Assembly (NCBI RefSeq): GCF_016862395.1
Contig: NZ_BOMW01000054.1
Span: 1-52,226, forward strand
Length of the DNA stretch: 52,226 bases
From: Actinoplanes siamensis
GTDB taxonomy: Bacteria; Actinomycetota; Actinomycetes; Mycobacteriales; Micromonosporaceae
Reading direction: 5' to 3'
The notes under the pieces are model-generated. The model had not been told where the DNA came from. It was given only the letters and a program-made list of their open reading frames with translations, and made no database searches. How positions within the stretch are numbered: the stretch's first letter is position 1; every line of letters begins with the position of its first letter. Positions 19,162 through 27,055 of the stretch are shown here, piece after piece. The translations under genes and the position numbers were made by a program.

Positions 19162-21078
19162 CTAAGGGGTGACCGGCAGCCCGACCAGGTCCAGGATCTG
19201 CCGTGCGGGGCTACCGGGGGACGCGATCAGCGTCAGCGGCGCCTTCTGCTCGTGGTGGTGCTCGGCGATCTGGTACAGCGCCGACACCCCCGCGCTGGCC
19301 AGATGGGTCACCCCGGTCAGGTCGGCGGTCATCGGCACGGTCCCGCCGCGGCTACGCCGCAGCAGCTCCTGCCGCATCCGGGCGGCCGACGTGGCGTCCA
19401 CCGGCCCGGCCACCCGGACGTGCGCCTCGTCGCCCCCGGGGAACTCCGAGATCGACATCTCCGGCGCGTCACCCGATGCGGCAGGCGCGTCGTCGAAGCG
19501 GGACAGCAGCCGGGCCGGCCGGCTGAGCGGATGCCGGACGGTGGCCACCGTCCCGTGCTCGCCCGGCTCCACGCGCAGGCTCTCCACCAGCTGGGCGGTC
19601 AGCGCCAGACCCCGGCCGCGGACCGGCTGCCGCCGCGGGGCGCGCCATCCGCCGCGGTCGGACACGCTCGCCTCGACCCGTCCGGCGGGCGTCAGCACCG
19701 CCCGTACCACAATCGGGTCCTGGCTCCTGGCATGTTCGATCGCGTTGGTGGCCAGCTCGCCGAGGGCGTGCTGCAGCACGAACACGTCCTGCTCCGACGC
19801 GCCGAGCGCGCCGAGCCAGTCGCCCAGCCGGGCGCGGGCCGAGCGCAGACCGCCCGGCCGGGCCGGCATCTCCAGGACCAGCTCCGGTACGGCGGCGACC
19901 CGCTGAGCCGCGAGCAGCGTGATGTCGTCGGCGTGCCCGCCGGCCCGCACCAGAAGCTCGACGGCCTGCCCGCAGACGCGCTCGACCGCTGTCGTCCCGC
20001 TCTCCCGCAGCGCCCGCCCGGCCGCCGCGTCCGCGGCCACCCGCGCCAGTTCGGCGGCCGGCGCCGGACCGGCGAGCGGCCGCTCCAGGATGCCGTCGCT
20101 GTAGAGCAGCAGCAGATCGCCCAGCCGCAGACGGTCCGTGCGCACCGGGAACATCCCGCCGGTGCCCAGCGGCGTGGCCCCGGTCGCCGGCAGGAACCGG
20201 GCCGACCCGTCCGCGCCGACCACGAGCGGCGGCGGATGACCGGCCGTGCAGTACGTCAACTCCCCGGTGCCCGGATCGAGCACCGCCAGGCACACCGTCG
20301 TCGCGTGCGCCGCCCGTACCCGGCCGGCGAACCGGTCCGCGGCCGCCAGCGCCTCGGTCGGCGTGGCCTGTGAGTCCAGGCGTTCCTGCAGCACCGCGCG
20401 CAGCTGGCCCATCACCCCGGAGGCGGTGATGCCGTGCCCGACCACGTCGCCGACGACCAGCGCGATCCGCCCGTCCGGCCGGGCCACCGCGTCGAACCAG
20501 TCCCCACCGGCCGCGGTGTCCTCGTCGGCCAGCAGGTAGCTGGCCGCCACCTGCAGCCCGGGCAGCACCGGCAGCCCGGGCGGCAGCAGCTCGCGCTGCA
20601 GCTCGGTGATCACGTCGCGGCTCTTGTCGTAACGCCGCCGCAGCCGGGCCGCCTCGGCCTCGGCGGCCTGCCGGGTACGGGCCATCTCGGTCACGTCGAA
20701 CGCGGCGCCGACCACCCCGCGCACCGAGCCGTCCGGGTCGCGCCACGGCACGATGGTGAACGTGGCGAACATCTCGTGCACCGAGCCGTCCGGCTGGTCC
20801 AGATGTGCCCGCCACTGCCGGCCGGTGATCGGCTCGCCGGTCCGGTACACCTCGAAGTAGGCGTCCACGAACTGCTGCCCGGCCAGGTCGGACAGCACCT
20901 CCCGGCAGGGGCGGCCGATCACCTCCCGCCCGGGCAGCACCGCCCGGGTCGCCGCGTTCGCGCCGACCAGCAGCAGTTGCGGCCCCTCGAAGACGGCCAC
21001 GATGAACGGCAGCTGGTCGACCGCGGTCAGCATCGCGTCCAGGTCGCCCGTCTCCGGAATGTTCACGCCCGTCACCAT
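19162..21078 (-). CDS. PAS-PP2C(SpoIIE)-HATPase-STAS partner-switching regulator
   Basis: A 638-residue protein that carries a whole partner-switch module in one chain. A PAS sensor (about 20-130) and short coiled coil lead to a SpoIIE/RsbU-type PP2C phosphatase (about 180-370; AGGDWFDAV and VVGDVVGHGITAS with the metal Asp residues, then GHADDITLL). An RsbW/SpoIIAB-like GHKL ATPase follows (about 395-525; LGELATNAIEHA, RGRGLALTAQLV). The C-terminal STAS domain (about 550-638) has the potential phospho-serine in LASAGVSAL. No sigma factor gene is adjacent. It ends close to the recQ start but probably has its own promoter. Confidence 0.92.
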   Translation of the reverse strand: MVTGVNIPETGDLDAMLTAVDQLPFIVAVFEGPQLLLVGANAATRAVLPGREVIGRPCREVLSDLAGQQFVDAYFEVYRTGEPITGRQWRAHLDQPDGSVHEMFATFTIVPWRDPDGSVRGVVGAAFDVTEMARTRQAAEAEAARLRRRYDKSRDVITELQRELLPPGLPVLPGLQVAASYLLADEDTAAGGDWFDAVARPDGRIALVVGDVVGHGITASGVMGQLRAVLQERLDSQATPTEALAAADRFAGRVRAAHATTVCLAVLDPGTGELTYCTAGHPPPLVVGADGSARFLPATGATPLGTGGMFPVRTDRLRLGDLLLLYSDGILERPLAGPAPAAELARVAADAAAGRALRESGTTAVERVCGQAVELLVRAGGHADDITLLAAQRVAAVPELVLEMPARPGGLRSARARLGDWLGALGASEQDVFVLQHALGELATNAIEHARSQDPIVVRAVLTPAGRVEASVSDRGGWRAPRRQPVRGRGLALTAQLVESLRVEPGEHGTVATVRHPLSRPARLLSRFDDAPAASGDAPEMSISEFPGGDEAHVRVAGPVDATSAARMRQELLRRSRGGTVPMTADLTGVTHLASAGVSALYQIAEHHHEQKAPLTLIASPGSPARQILDLVGLPVTP

Positions 21079-21115
21079 GCCATCGTGCCGGAAACCCCGC
21101 GAGGCGGAACCCGGG

Positions 21116-21757
21116 TCACTCGGCCAGGGGCAGTTCGATGGTGTGCGCGGTGTGCGAGGCCTTGGCGCGCAGGTAGCGGACGTTCGCCGCGGACACGTGC
21201 ACCCCGGTCGGGATCCGCTGGGTCACCTCGATGCCCAGCCCGTCCAGCTGGTGGCACTTGTCCGGATTGTTGCTGAGCAGCCGGATCCGGTCGGCGCCGA
21301 CGGCCAGCAGCATCTGCGCGGCCACCGTGTAGTCCCGCTCGTCTTCGCCCCGGCCCAGCGCCACGTTCGCCTCGTAGGTGTCCAGGCCGTCGTCCTGCAG
21401 GGCGTACGCGTCCAGTTTGGCGTAGAGCCCGATGCCCCGGCCCTCCTGGCGCAGGTAGAGCAGGAACCCGCCCTGCTCGGTGATCCGCTCGGCGGCCTCG
21501 CGCAGCTGCGGCCCGCAGTCGCAGCGCTGGCTGCCGAACACGTCGCCGGTCAGGCACTCGCTGTGCGGACGGACCAGTGGCGCCCGGCCGCCGGCCGCCG
21601 ACTTGGTCAGCGCCCGCCGCCAGTCGCCCAGGCCCAGCGCCAGATGCTCGCGGCCGTCGGCGAGCCCATCGAAGGTCATCACCTGAGCGGTGGTGACGTA
21701 TCCGTCGGAAAACCGCAGCGGCACGGTCACCTGCCGTCGGACGGTGGCCTTCAACAT
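21116..21757 (-). CDS. ribA: GTP cyclohydrolase II, stand-alone
   Basis: A 213-residue zinc GTP cyclohydrolase II that opens GTP to a diaminopyrimidine or formamidopyrimidine ribosyl phosphate. The zinc cysteines are in SECLTGDVFGSQRCDCG (Cys68, 79, 81). The catalytic segment YLRQEGRGIGLYAKLDAYALQD keeps the Tyr (118) equivalent to E. coli Tyr105, and LLSNNPDK is present. It lacks the RibB domain of the bifunctional housekeeping enzyme, and no ribE, ribH or ribD deaminase is nearby, so it is likely a dedicated paralogue serving the adjacent cluster. ATG 21757; divergent from the reductase gene. Confidence 0.94.
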   Translation of the reverse strand: MLKATVRRQVTVPLRFSDGYVTTAQVMTFDGLADGREHLALGLGDWRRALTKSAAGGRAPLVRPHSECLTGDVFGSQRCDCGPQLREAAERITEQGGFLLYLRQEGRGIGLYAKLDAYALQDDGLDTYEANVALGRGEDERDYTVAAQMLLAVGADRIRLLSNNPDKCHQLDGLGIEVTQRIPTGVHVSAANVRYLRAKASHTAHTIELPLAE

Positions 21758-21840
21758 GGGTCCTCCTCGTTGTGACGCCGGTGGCGGAAGCTCTGCCCGA
21801 AGATCGGCTGCCGTACACCGCGGATTATCGTGGACGCACG

Positions 21841-22530
21841 ATGGCTGAGCGTCCGTACACCTTGTTGAGTTGTGGCATGTCGATCGACGGTTATCTCGAC
21901 GACACCACGCAGGAGCGCCTGCTCCTGTCCAACGACGCGGACTTCGACCGCGTCGACGAGGTGCGCGCCGGCTGCGACGCCATCCTGGTCGGGGCGGCCA
22001 CGATCCGGCAGGACAACCCCCGCCTGCTGGTGCGCTCGGCGCTGCGCCGGGCCGACCGGGTCGCCCGGGGCGTGCCGGAGAGCCCGGTCAAGGTGACAGT
22101 GACCAGCCGCTGCGATCTCGACCCGGCGGCGGCGTTCTTCACCGCCGGCACCCCGGAGAAGCTGGTGTACTGCCCCACGCCGGCGGTGGCGGCGGCCCGG
22201 GAACGGATCGGCGAGGTGGCCACCGTCGTCGACGGGGGCGACCCGGTCGACGTGCACCTGGTCTCGGCGGACCTGGCCGCGCGCGGGGTGCGCCGGCTGA
22301 TGGTCGAGGGCGGCGGCACCATGCACACCCAGTTCCTCACCCGCGATCTCGCGGACGAGCTGCAGCTGGTGGTCGCGCCGTTCTTCGTCGGCGACTCGCG
22401 GGCGCCGCGCTTCGTGCACGACGGGGACTTCCCGGCCGGGCCGAAGAACCGGGCCCGGCTGGCGGAGGTCCGCCAGATCGGCGACGTGGTGCTGCTGCGC
22501 TACGCGCTCTCCGACCGATTCGAGGACTGA
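21841..22530 (+). CDS. RibD C-terminal-type (DHFR-like) pyrimidine reductase
   Basis: A 229-residue stand-alone RibD_C-fold protein. In riboflavin synthesis this domain reduces the ribosyl group of the GTP-derived pyrimidine to ribityl with NADPH. Visible motifs are LLSCGMSIDGYL at the N-terminus, DAILVGAATIRQDNPRLLVR and RLMVEGGGTMHTQFL. There is no deaminase domain. Start ATG 21841; 23 additional in-frame codons are rejected. It is divergent from ribA with an 83-bp spacer, which fits shared control, and is convergent with the membrane-protein gene 8 bp away. The true substrate is inferred from the ribA pairing. Confidence 0.88.
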   Translation: MAERPYTLLSCGMSIDGYLDDTTQERLLLSNDADFDRVDEVRAGCDAILVGAATIRQDNPRLLVRSALRRADRVARGVPESPVKVTVTSRCDLDPAAAFFTAGTPEKLVYCPTPAVAAARERIGEVATVVDGGDPVDVHLVSADLAARGVRRLMVEGGGTMHTQFLTRDLADELQLVVAPFFVGDSRAPRFVHDGDFPAGPKNRARLAEVRQIGDVVLLRYALSDRFED

Positions 22531-22538
22531 CGGCTGGA

Positions 22539-23648
22539 TCAAGCCGCGACCCCGCTCGAGCTGTACGCGGGTCGCCGCACCGTCCGGCGGATCCGCACCG
22601 GCACCGGCGCCGGCGAGGCGGCGACCACCGCGGGGGAGACCGGGGCGGTGATGCGTACCCGGAAAGTGGGTTGGGCCGCGACCGGCACGACCACGGTGAC
22701 CTCGGCGTCCTTGGCCGGCCGCAGCTTGCGCGCGGCGCGCGCGGCGACCACGGCCGCGCCCGGCGCGGCCGCGACGAAGGCACAGATGCCGTACGCCACA
22801 GCGATCGTCACCCCCTGCTCCGCGCTCAGCCCGGCGGCGCCGAACGCCCACGCCATGACGCCCTCCCGGGGTCCCCAGCCGCCCACGTTCAGCGGGATCC
22901 CCATCGCCAGCAGGGCCAGCAGCAGCATCGGCGCCAGCGCCAGGAACGAGACGTGGTTGCCGGCCACCCGGGCGGCGACCAGGAACGTGGCCAGATGCCC
23001 GAACAGCACCATCGCCGACGCGAACAGCACGCCCGGCCAGTTCCCCCGGGCCAGCAGCCCGGAACGGATCTCCGCGGCCCCGGTCCGGGCAGCTCCGGCC
23101 AGCTTGGAGCCGCTCCGCCGCACCCGCCGGGCCAGGCCGAGGGCCAGCAGCGCGGCGATCGCCGCGCCGGCGGCCGCCACGGCCACCGTGCGCCCGTGCT
23201 CGCCGAGCACGCTCAGCACCGGCGACGGCACCGTGAACAGCACCGCCGCGCCGACCACGACGAGGACGACCTGCCCGGCGGTGCGCTCCAGGACGACCGC
23301 GCGGACGCCGCGGCCCACGTCGCCCTCCTCGCGGCCGTGCGAGACGGCCCGGCCCACGTCGCCGAGCACCCCGCCCGGCAGGGCCGCGTTGAGGAACAGC
23401 GCCTGGTAGTAGTCGGCCGTCGCGTCCCGCAGCGACAACCGCAGGCCCAGGCCGCGGGCGACCAGGCACCAGCGCCAGGCGCTGAGCACCGTGGTCACCA
23501 CCCCGATCCCGAAGGCGAGCGCCAGCGTGCCGCCGTCGAGCACCCGCAGCCCGTCCAGGAACGCGCCGGTGCCCAGTCGCCACAGCACCAGCGCGATGAT
23601 CGCGGCGCCGCCCAGCAGGCGGGCCCAGGCCCAGAACGATCGGCTCAC
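22539..23648 (-). CDS. UPF0104 / lysylphosphatidylglycerol-synthase-type membrane protein (possible flippase)
   Basis: A 369-residue polytopic membrane protein with about eight hydrophobic segments from residue 10 to 310, of the family that includes the N-terminal flippase half of MprF and AglD-like proteins. Family signatures are ALFLNAALPGGVLGDVGRA and the conserved MGIPLNVGGWGPREGVMAW. A hydrophilic basic tail follows. It is the last gene of the MDR-PTPS-GT4-methyltransferase run, 60 nt after the methyltransferase. Transport of a lipid-linked product is inferred. The start is GTG 23648. Confidence 0.85.
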   Translation of the reverse strand: MSRSFWAWARLLGGAAIIALVLWRLGTGAFLDGLRVLDGGTLALAFGIGVVTTVLSAWRWCLVARGLGLRLSLRDATADYYQALFLNAALPGGVLGDVGRAVSHGREEGDVGRGVRAVVLERTAGQVVLVVVGAAVLFTVPSPVLSVLGEHGRTVAVAAAGAAIAALLALGLARRVRRSGSKLAGAARTGAAEIRSGLLARGNWPGVLFASAMVLFGHLATFLVAARVAGNHVSFLALAPMLLLALLAMGIPLNVGGWGPREGVMAWAFGAAGLSAEQGVTIAVAYGICAFVAAAPGAAVVAARAARKLRPAKDAEVTVVVPVAAQPTFRVRITAPVSPAVVAASPAPVPVRIRRTVRRPAYSSSGVAA

Positions 23649-23708
23649 TTTGTCTCGTCCCCTCGTCGCTTCCTCAGGGACTAGTACGCCCGACCGCCGC
23701 GCCGCGGT

Positions 23709-24461
23709 TCAGTCGAAGATCGCCAAAACATCCTTGTGCCCGACCGTGACCTCCGGCAGATCCGCGGTGCGGGCCGCCAGATAGTCGTCGAAGCGCAGGT
23801 CAGGGCGCTGCTCGGCGGCCGCGCCGACCCAGCCGCGCAACCACTGCGCGGTCAGGTCCGGCCGCCGGGAACCGAGCTGCCAGGCGCTGTCCCGGACGAC
23901 GACGCGCGCGCCGGCCCTCTCGAACGCGGCGGCGGCGTGGTCCGGGGCGTCCGGCCCGAGCTTCGCGTCCCGGCGCTGGTGCTCGTTGAACGCGTCCTGG
24001 ATCAGGCCGTCGCGCGGGTCGGCCGGCGTGAACCGGACCCGGCCGGTCACCGAGAGCGTGAACAGCGCGTTCGCCCGGGCCTGCGCGCACACCTCGACCA
24101 GCCGGTCCACCTCGGCGGCGGTGAGCAGGTCCAGCAGCGCGGAGCAGGTGACCAGGTCGGCGCCGGTCAGGTCGTCCCGGGTCAGCTCGGTCACGTCCCG
24201 CTCGTCGATCGCCACGTTGACGCCCTCGGGCATCCGGTCGGCGGCGATCTCCAGCAGGTCGTGGTCGCGGTCGGTGAGGATCCAGAGCTGCGGGACCGGC
24301 AGCCGCGGCGCCAGCCACCGGCCCAGCGAGCCGGTGCCGCACCCCAGGTCCCGGATCACCTTGACCGGCCTGGGCAGCAGTCCGGCCAGTTCCAGGGAGC
24401 GGGCGTCGGTGTCGGCGGGCTCACGCAGGCCCAGCCAGTCGGCGCTGAATTCTCCGGTCAT
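23709..24461 (-). CDS. Class I SAM-dependent methyltransferase
   Basis: A 250-residue Rossmann-fold methyltransferase. Motif I is VIRDLGCGTGSLGRWLA (about 35-51), motif II TDRDHDLLEIA and motif IV DLVTCSALLDLL. The C-terminal part is rich in Trp/Arg and of unknown specificity. ATG 24461 overlaps the TGA of the glycosyltransferase gene by 4 nt (ATGA), so the two are translationally coupled; a longer frame running back through that gene is rejected. It is expected to methylate an intermediate of the cluster's product, acting in the cytosol. Confidence 0.9.
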   Translation of the reverse strand: MTGEFSADWLGLREPADTDARSLELAGLLPRPVKVIRDLGCGTGSLGRWLAPRLPVPQLWILTDRDHDLLEIAADRMPEGVNVAIDERDVTELTRDDLTGADLVTCSALLDLLTAAEVDRLVEVCAQARANALFTLSVTGRVRFTPADPRDGLIQDAFNEHQRRDAKLGPDAPDHAAAAFERAGARVVVRDSAWQLGSRRPDLTAQWLRGWVGAAAEQRPDLRFDDYLAARTADLPEVTVGHKDVLAIFD

Positions 24462-25543
24462 GCGGTTCCTTCCTCGATCTGTCGCAGGATGCCGGCCAGG
24501 CGTTCGGCGGTCTGATCCCATCCGGTCAGGGTCTCGCGGCGCGCTCGTGCCCGAGCCCGCCAGCGCGTGCGCAGGTCCGGGTCGGTGAGCCAGCCGCGCA
24601 GGGCCGCTGCCAGCGCTCCGGGATCCTCCGGAGGCAGAAGCAGGCCCGGTGGTACGGCCGGTGCCGGGTCGCCGTGGGCGGTATCGCTCATGGTGACCGT
24701 CCCGAGCGCCTCCGGCACGCCGCCGACCTCGGTGGCCACCACCGGCAGGGCGTGGGCCAGGGCTTCGGTGACGACCATGCCGTACGTCTCGGCGCGTGAC
24801 GGGAGCACGAACAGGTCGGCGTTCGTGTAGGCGGCGTCCAGCTCCGCGCCGGTCAGCGGCCCCGGGAAGGCGACCCGCCCGGCCAGGCCCGCGGGGATCG
24901 GCGGGATCGTGCCGGCGCCGGCGAAGGTGCACTCCCAGGACAGGTCCGTCAGCCGGGACAACGCCGTCAGCAGCAGGTCCTGGCCCTTGCGCGGGGTCAG
25001 CGACGCCACACAGAGCAGGCGGTGGCCGGTGCGGGACCCGGTCGCCGGAGTGGCCGGGTCGACACCCGGCGGCGCGACGTGGACCTTGGGGAGGCCGTGC
25101 ATCGCGGCCACGTGGGCGGCCGCCCGGGTACTGGTCGCGATCACGCCAGCCGCCAGGTGCAGCGCCCGGCCCTCCAGCGCGCGCAGCTCGGCCGCCTGCG
25201 CGGGGGAGAGGCCGGTCTCGTCGCTCAGCGGCAGGTGGACCAGGATCACCAGGCGCAGCCGGGTGGCGTGTGGCTCCAGGACCTCCGGGATCCCGCCGGC
25301 GACGAGGCCGTCGAACAGCACCGTGGCGCCGTCCGGGATCTCGGTGAGGAGGCGGGACAGGCGGTCGCGATCGGGTTGGGCGGGGCGGGGCCAGGCGCCG
25401 GGGACGGCTTCCTCGCGTACGTCCGATCGCAGCTTCTGCTCCTGGAACCGGGTCAGGACGCGGCGGTCGTAACGGTTGCCGCCGCTGGGTGCTGCCGGGT
25501 CGTCGATCCCGCCCGGCAGCACCACGTGGAGCACGGAGGTCAC
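24458..25543 (-). CDS. GT4-family glycosyltransferase
   Basis: A 361-residue retaining GT-B glycosyltransferase. The C-terminal nucleotide-sugar domain shows LLCVASLTPRKGQDLL (about 176-191), LFVLPSRAETYGMVVTEAL containing the E-X7-E motif (Glu252, Glu260) and VVATEVGGVPEAL. The N-terminal domain has the acceptor-side GGNRYDRRVL. Start GTG 25543 overlaps the stop of the PTPS gene by 4 nt (GTGA), and its own stop overlaps the methyltransferase start by 4 nt, so all three are tightly coupled. Sugar donor and acceptor are unknown; the neighbours suggest a pterin/pyrimidine-derived or lipid acceptor. Confidence 0.92.
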   Translation of the reverse strand: MTSVLHVVLPGGIDDPAAPSGGNRYDRRVLTRFQEQKLRSDVREEAVPGAWPRPAQPDRDRLSRLLTEIPDGATVLFDGLVAGGIPEVLEPHATRLRLVILVHLPLSDETGLSPAQAAELRALEGRALHLAAGVIATSTRAAAHVAAMHGLPKVHVAPPGVDPATPATGSRTGHRLLCVASLTPRKGQDLLLTALSRLTDLSWECTFAGAGTIPPIPAGLAGRVAFPGPLTGAELDAAYTNADLFVLPSRAETYGMVVTEALAHALPVVATEVGGVPEALGTVTMSDTAHGDPAPAVPPGLLLPPEDPGALAAALRGWLTDPDLRTRWRARARARRETLTGWDQTAERLAGILRQIEEGTA

Positions 25544-25941
25544 CGCAGGGTTCGCTCGTAGCTGGCCCAGGCGATGTGCGACTCGTGCAGGGTGACCTGG
25601 AGGCCGGTGAGGCCGGCGGCGCCCGGGCCGAGTTCGCCGGCGCCGATCCGCACGGCCAGCCGGTCGGCGATCACCTTGGCCAGGAACTCGGTGGACGTGT
25701 TGACGCCGGAGAACTCCGGGTCGTCGTCCAGGTTGCGGTAGCTCAGGCTGCCGCAGACGGTCTTCAGCTGCTCGCTGGCCAGGCCGATGTCGACGACGAT
25801 GTTGTCCTCGTCCAGTTCCGGGCGGCGGAAGGTGGCGTCCACCAGGAAGGTGGCGCCGTGCAGCCGCTGAGCGGGCCCGAAGACCTCGCCGGAGAAGCTG
25901 TGCGCGATCATGATGTGGTCGCGGACGGTGACGCTGAACAA
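25540..25941 (-). CDS. Divergent 6-pyruvoyl-tetrahydropterin synthase/QueD homologue
   Basis: A 133-residue T-fold protein of the PTPS/6-carboxytetrahydropterin synthase family, which normally acts on dihydroneopterin triphosphate. The fold is clear: FSVTVRDHIMIAHSF, RLHGATFLVDATF, NIVVDIG and LHESHIAWASYE. Key residues are changed. The zinc motif HGH is HGA (Ala30), the catalytic Cys position before it is Ala24, and the Asp-His of the LDH motif is Ser67-Tyr68; His14, His28 and Glu120 remain. TTG 25941 is chosen because AGGAG is 7 nt upstream; GTG 25947 is only 1 nt from it. The reaction is therefore probably non-canonical. Confidence 0.88.
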   Translation of the reverse strand: MFSVTVRDHIMIAHSFSGEVFGPAQRLHGATFLVDATFRRPELDEDNIVVDIGLASEQLKTVCGSLSYRNLDDDPEFSGVNTSTEFLAKVIADRLAVRIGAGELGPGAAGLTGLQVTLHESHIAWASYERTLR

Positions 25942-25999
25942 GGGCACTCTCCTCGGTTCGCGGATCTGTCGAGCACAACGGTTACCCGGACGGTAAAGA

Positions 26000-26974
26000 T
26001 CAATTCCCGGCGGGGTAGTCGATCACGTGGCAGAGGGCGGGCAGGCTGCCGTCGGCCAGCCGCGGCAGCACCGCGGGCAGCTCGTCGAAGGCGGACCGGC
26101 CGGTCAGCAGCGCCTCGAAGCGGTCGTCGCGCAGCAGCCGGAGGGCCAGCGCCAGACGTTCGGCGTAGTCGCGGCCGCGCTGCGGGAGGATGCCGCCGAC
26201 CTGGCTGCTGCGGATGGTGAGCCGCCGGGAGTGGAAGAACTCGCCGAGCCGTAGCGGCACCTCCCGGTCGCCGTACCAGCTCAGCTCCACGACTGTGCCC
26301 TCGGTCCGGAGCAGTTCCAGCGAGCGGGCCAGGCCGGCCGGGCTGGCGCTGGCGTGGATCACCAGGTCGCGGCCGGTGTCCGCGTCGTCCGGCAGGGCGA
26401 ACGCCACCCCCAGCCGCTCGGCGGTCCCGGCGCGGGCCGGATCGGCGTCGACCAGCTGCACGTCGGCGCCCGGGTAGCCGGCCAGGATCGCGGCCACCGA
26501 CGAGCCGACCATGCCGCCGCCCACGACGGTGATCCGGTCGCCCAGCTGGGGAGCGGCGTCCCAGACGGCGTTGACAGCGGTCTCCACGGTGCCGGTGAGC
26601 ACCGCCCGGCCCGCCGGGACGTCGTCGGGGACGACGGTGACGGCGGTCTTCGGCACCACATAGCGCGTCTGGTGCGGAAAGAGCGCGAAGACGGTCCGGC
26701 CGGTCAGCTCGGGGTCGCCCGCCTCGACCACCCCGACGTTCAGGTAGCCGTACTTCACCGGCCCCGGGAAGTCCCCCGCCTGGAACGGCGCCCGCATGGT
26801 GGCCCACTGGCTCTCCGGCACCCGCCCGGAGAACACCAGGGTCTCGGTGCCCCGGCTCACCCCGGAGTGCAGCGTGCGCACCAGCACCTCGCCCGGACCG
26901 GGATCCGGGACCGATTCCGTGCGTATCTCCCCTGACCCGGGGAAAGGCACCCAAAAGGCCCTTGCGTCGAACAC
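26000..26974 (-). CDS. MDR-family oxidoreductase lacking zinc ligands
   Basis: A 324-residue medium-chain dehydrogenase/reductase. The GroES-like N-terminal half contains LHSGVSRGTETLVFSGRVP, where the catalytic-zinc Cys of classical alcohol dehydrogenases is Ser. The structural-zinc Cys cluster is also missing. The Rossmann half has VVGGGMVGSSVAA (about 150-162). This type resembles BchC-like and similar 2-hydroxy-side-chain dehydrogenases. GTG 26974 follows GAGGAG. It is the first gene of the five-gene run, 58 nt before the PTPS start, and divergent from the CDP-alcohol phosphatidyltransferase gene, so they may share an 81-bp promoter region. Confidence 0.87.
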   Translation of the reverse strand: MFDARAFWVPFPGSGEIRTESVPDPGPGEVLVRTLHSGVSRGTETLVFSGRVPESQWATMRAPFQAGDFPGPVKYGYLNVGVVEAGDPELTGRTVFALFPHQTRYVVPKTAVTVVPDDVPAGRAVLTGTVETAVNAVWDAAPQLGDRITVVGGGMVGSSVAAILAGYPGADVQLVDADPARAGTAERLGVAFALPDDADTGRDLVIHASASPAGLARSLELLRTEGTVVELSWYGDREVPLRLGEFFHSRRLTIRSSQVGGILPQRGRDYAERLALALRLLRDDRFEALLTGRSAFDELPAVLPRLADGSLPALCHVIDYPAGN

Positions 26975-27055
26975 AGACCAACTCCTCTGAACCGAAAGTC
27001 CTCGACAAGCGTGTTGGTGGAGGACAGCGGTTAGACCCTAAGTCCAGGAGGCACG

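Noticed and set aside
21758..21840. FMN riboswitch in the ribA/reductase spacer
   Set aside because: Only 83 bp and no FMN-aptamer consensus visible.
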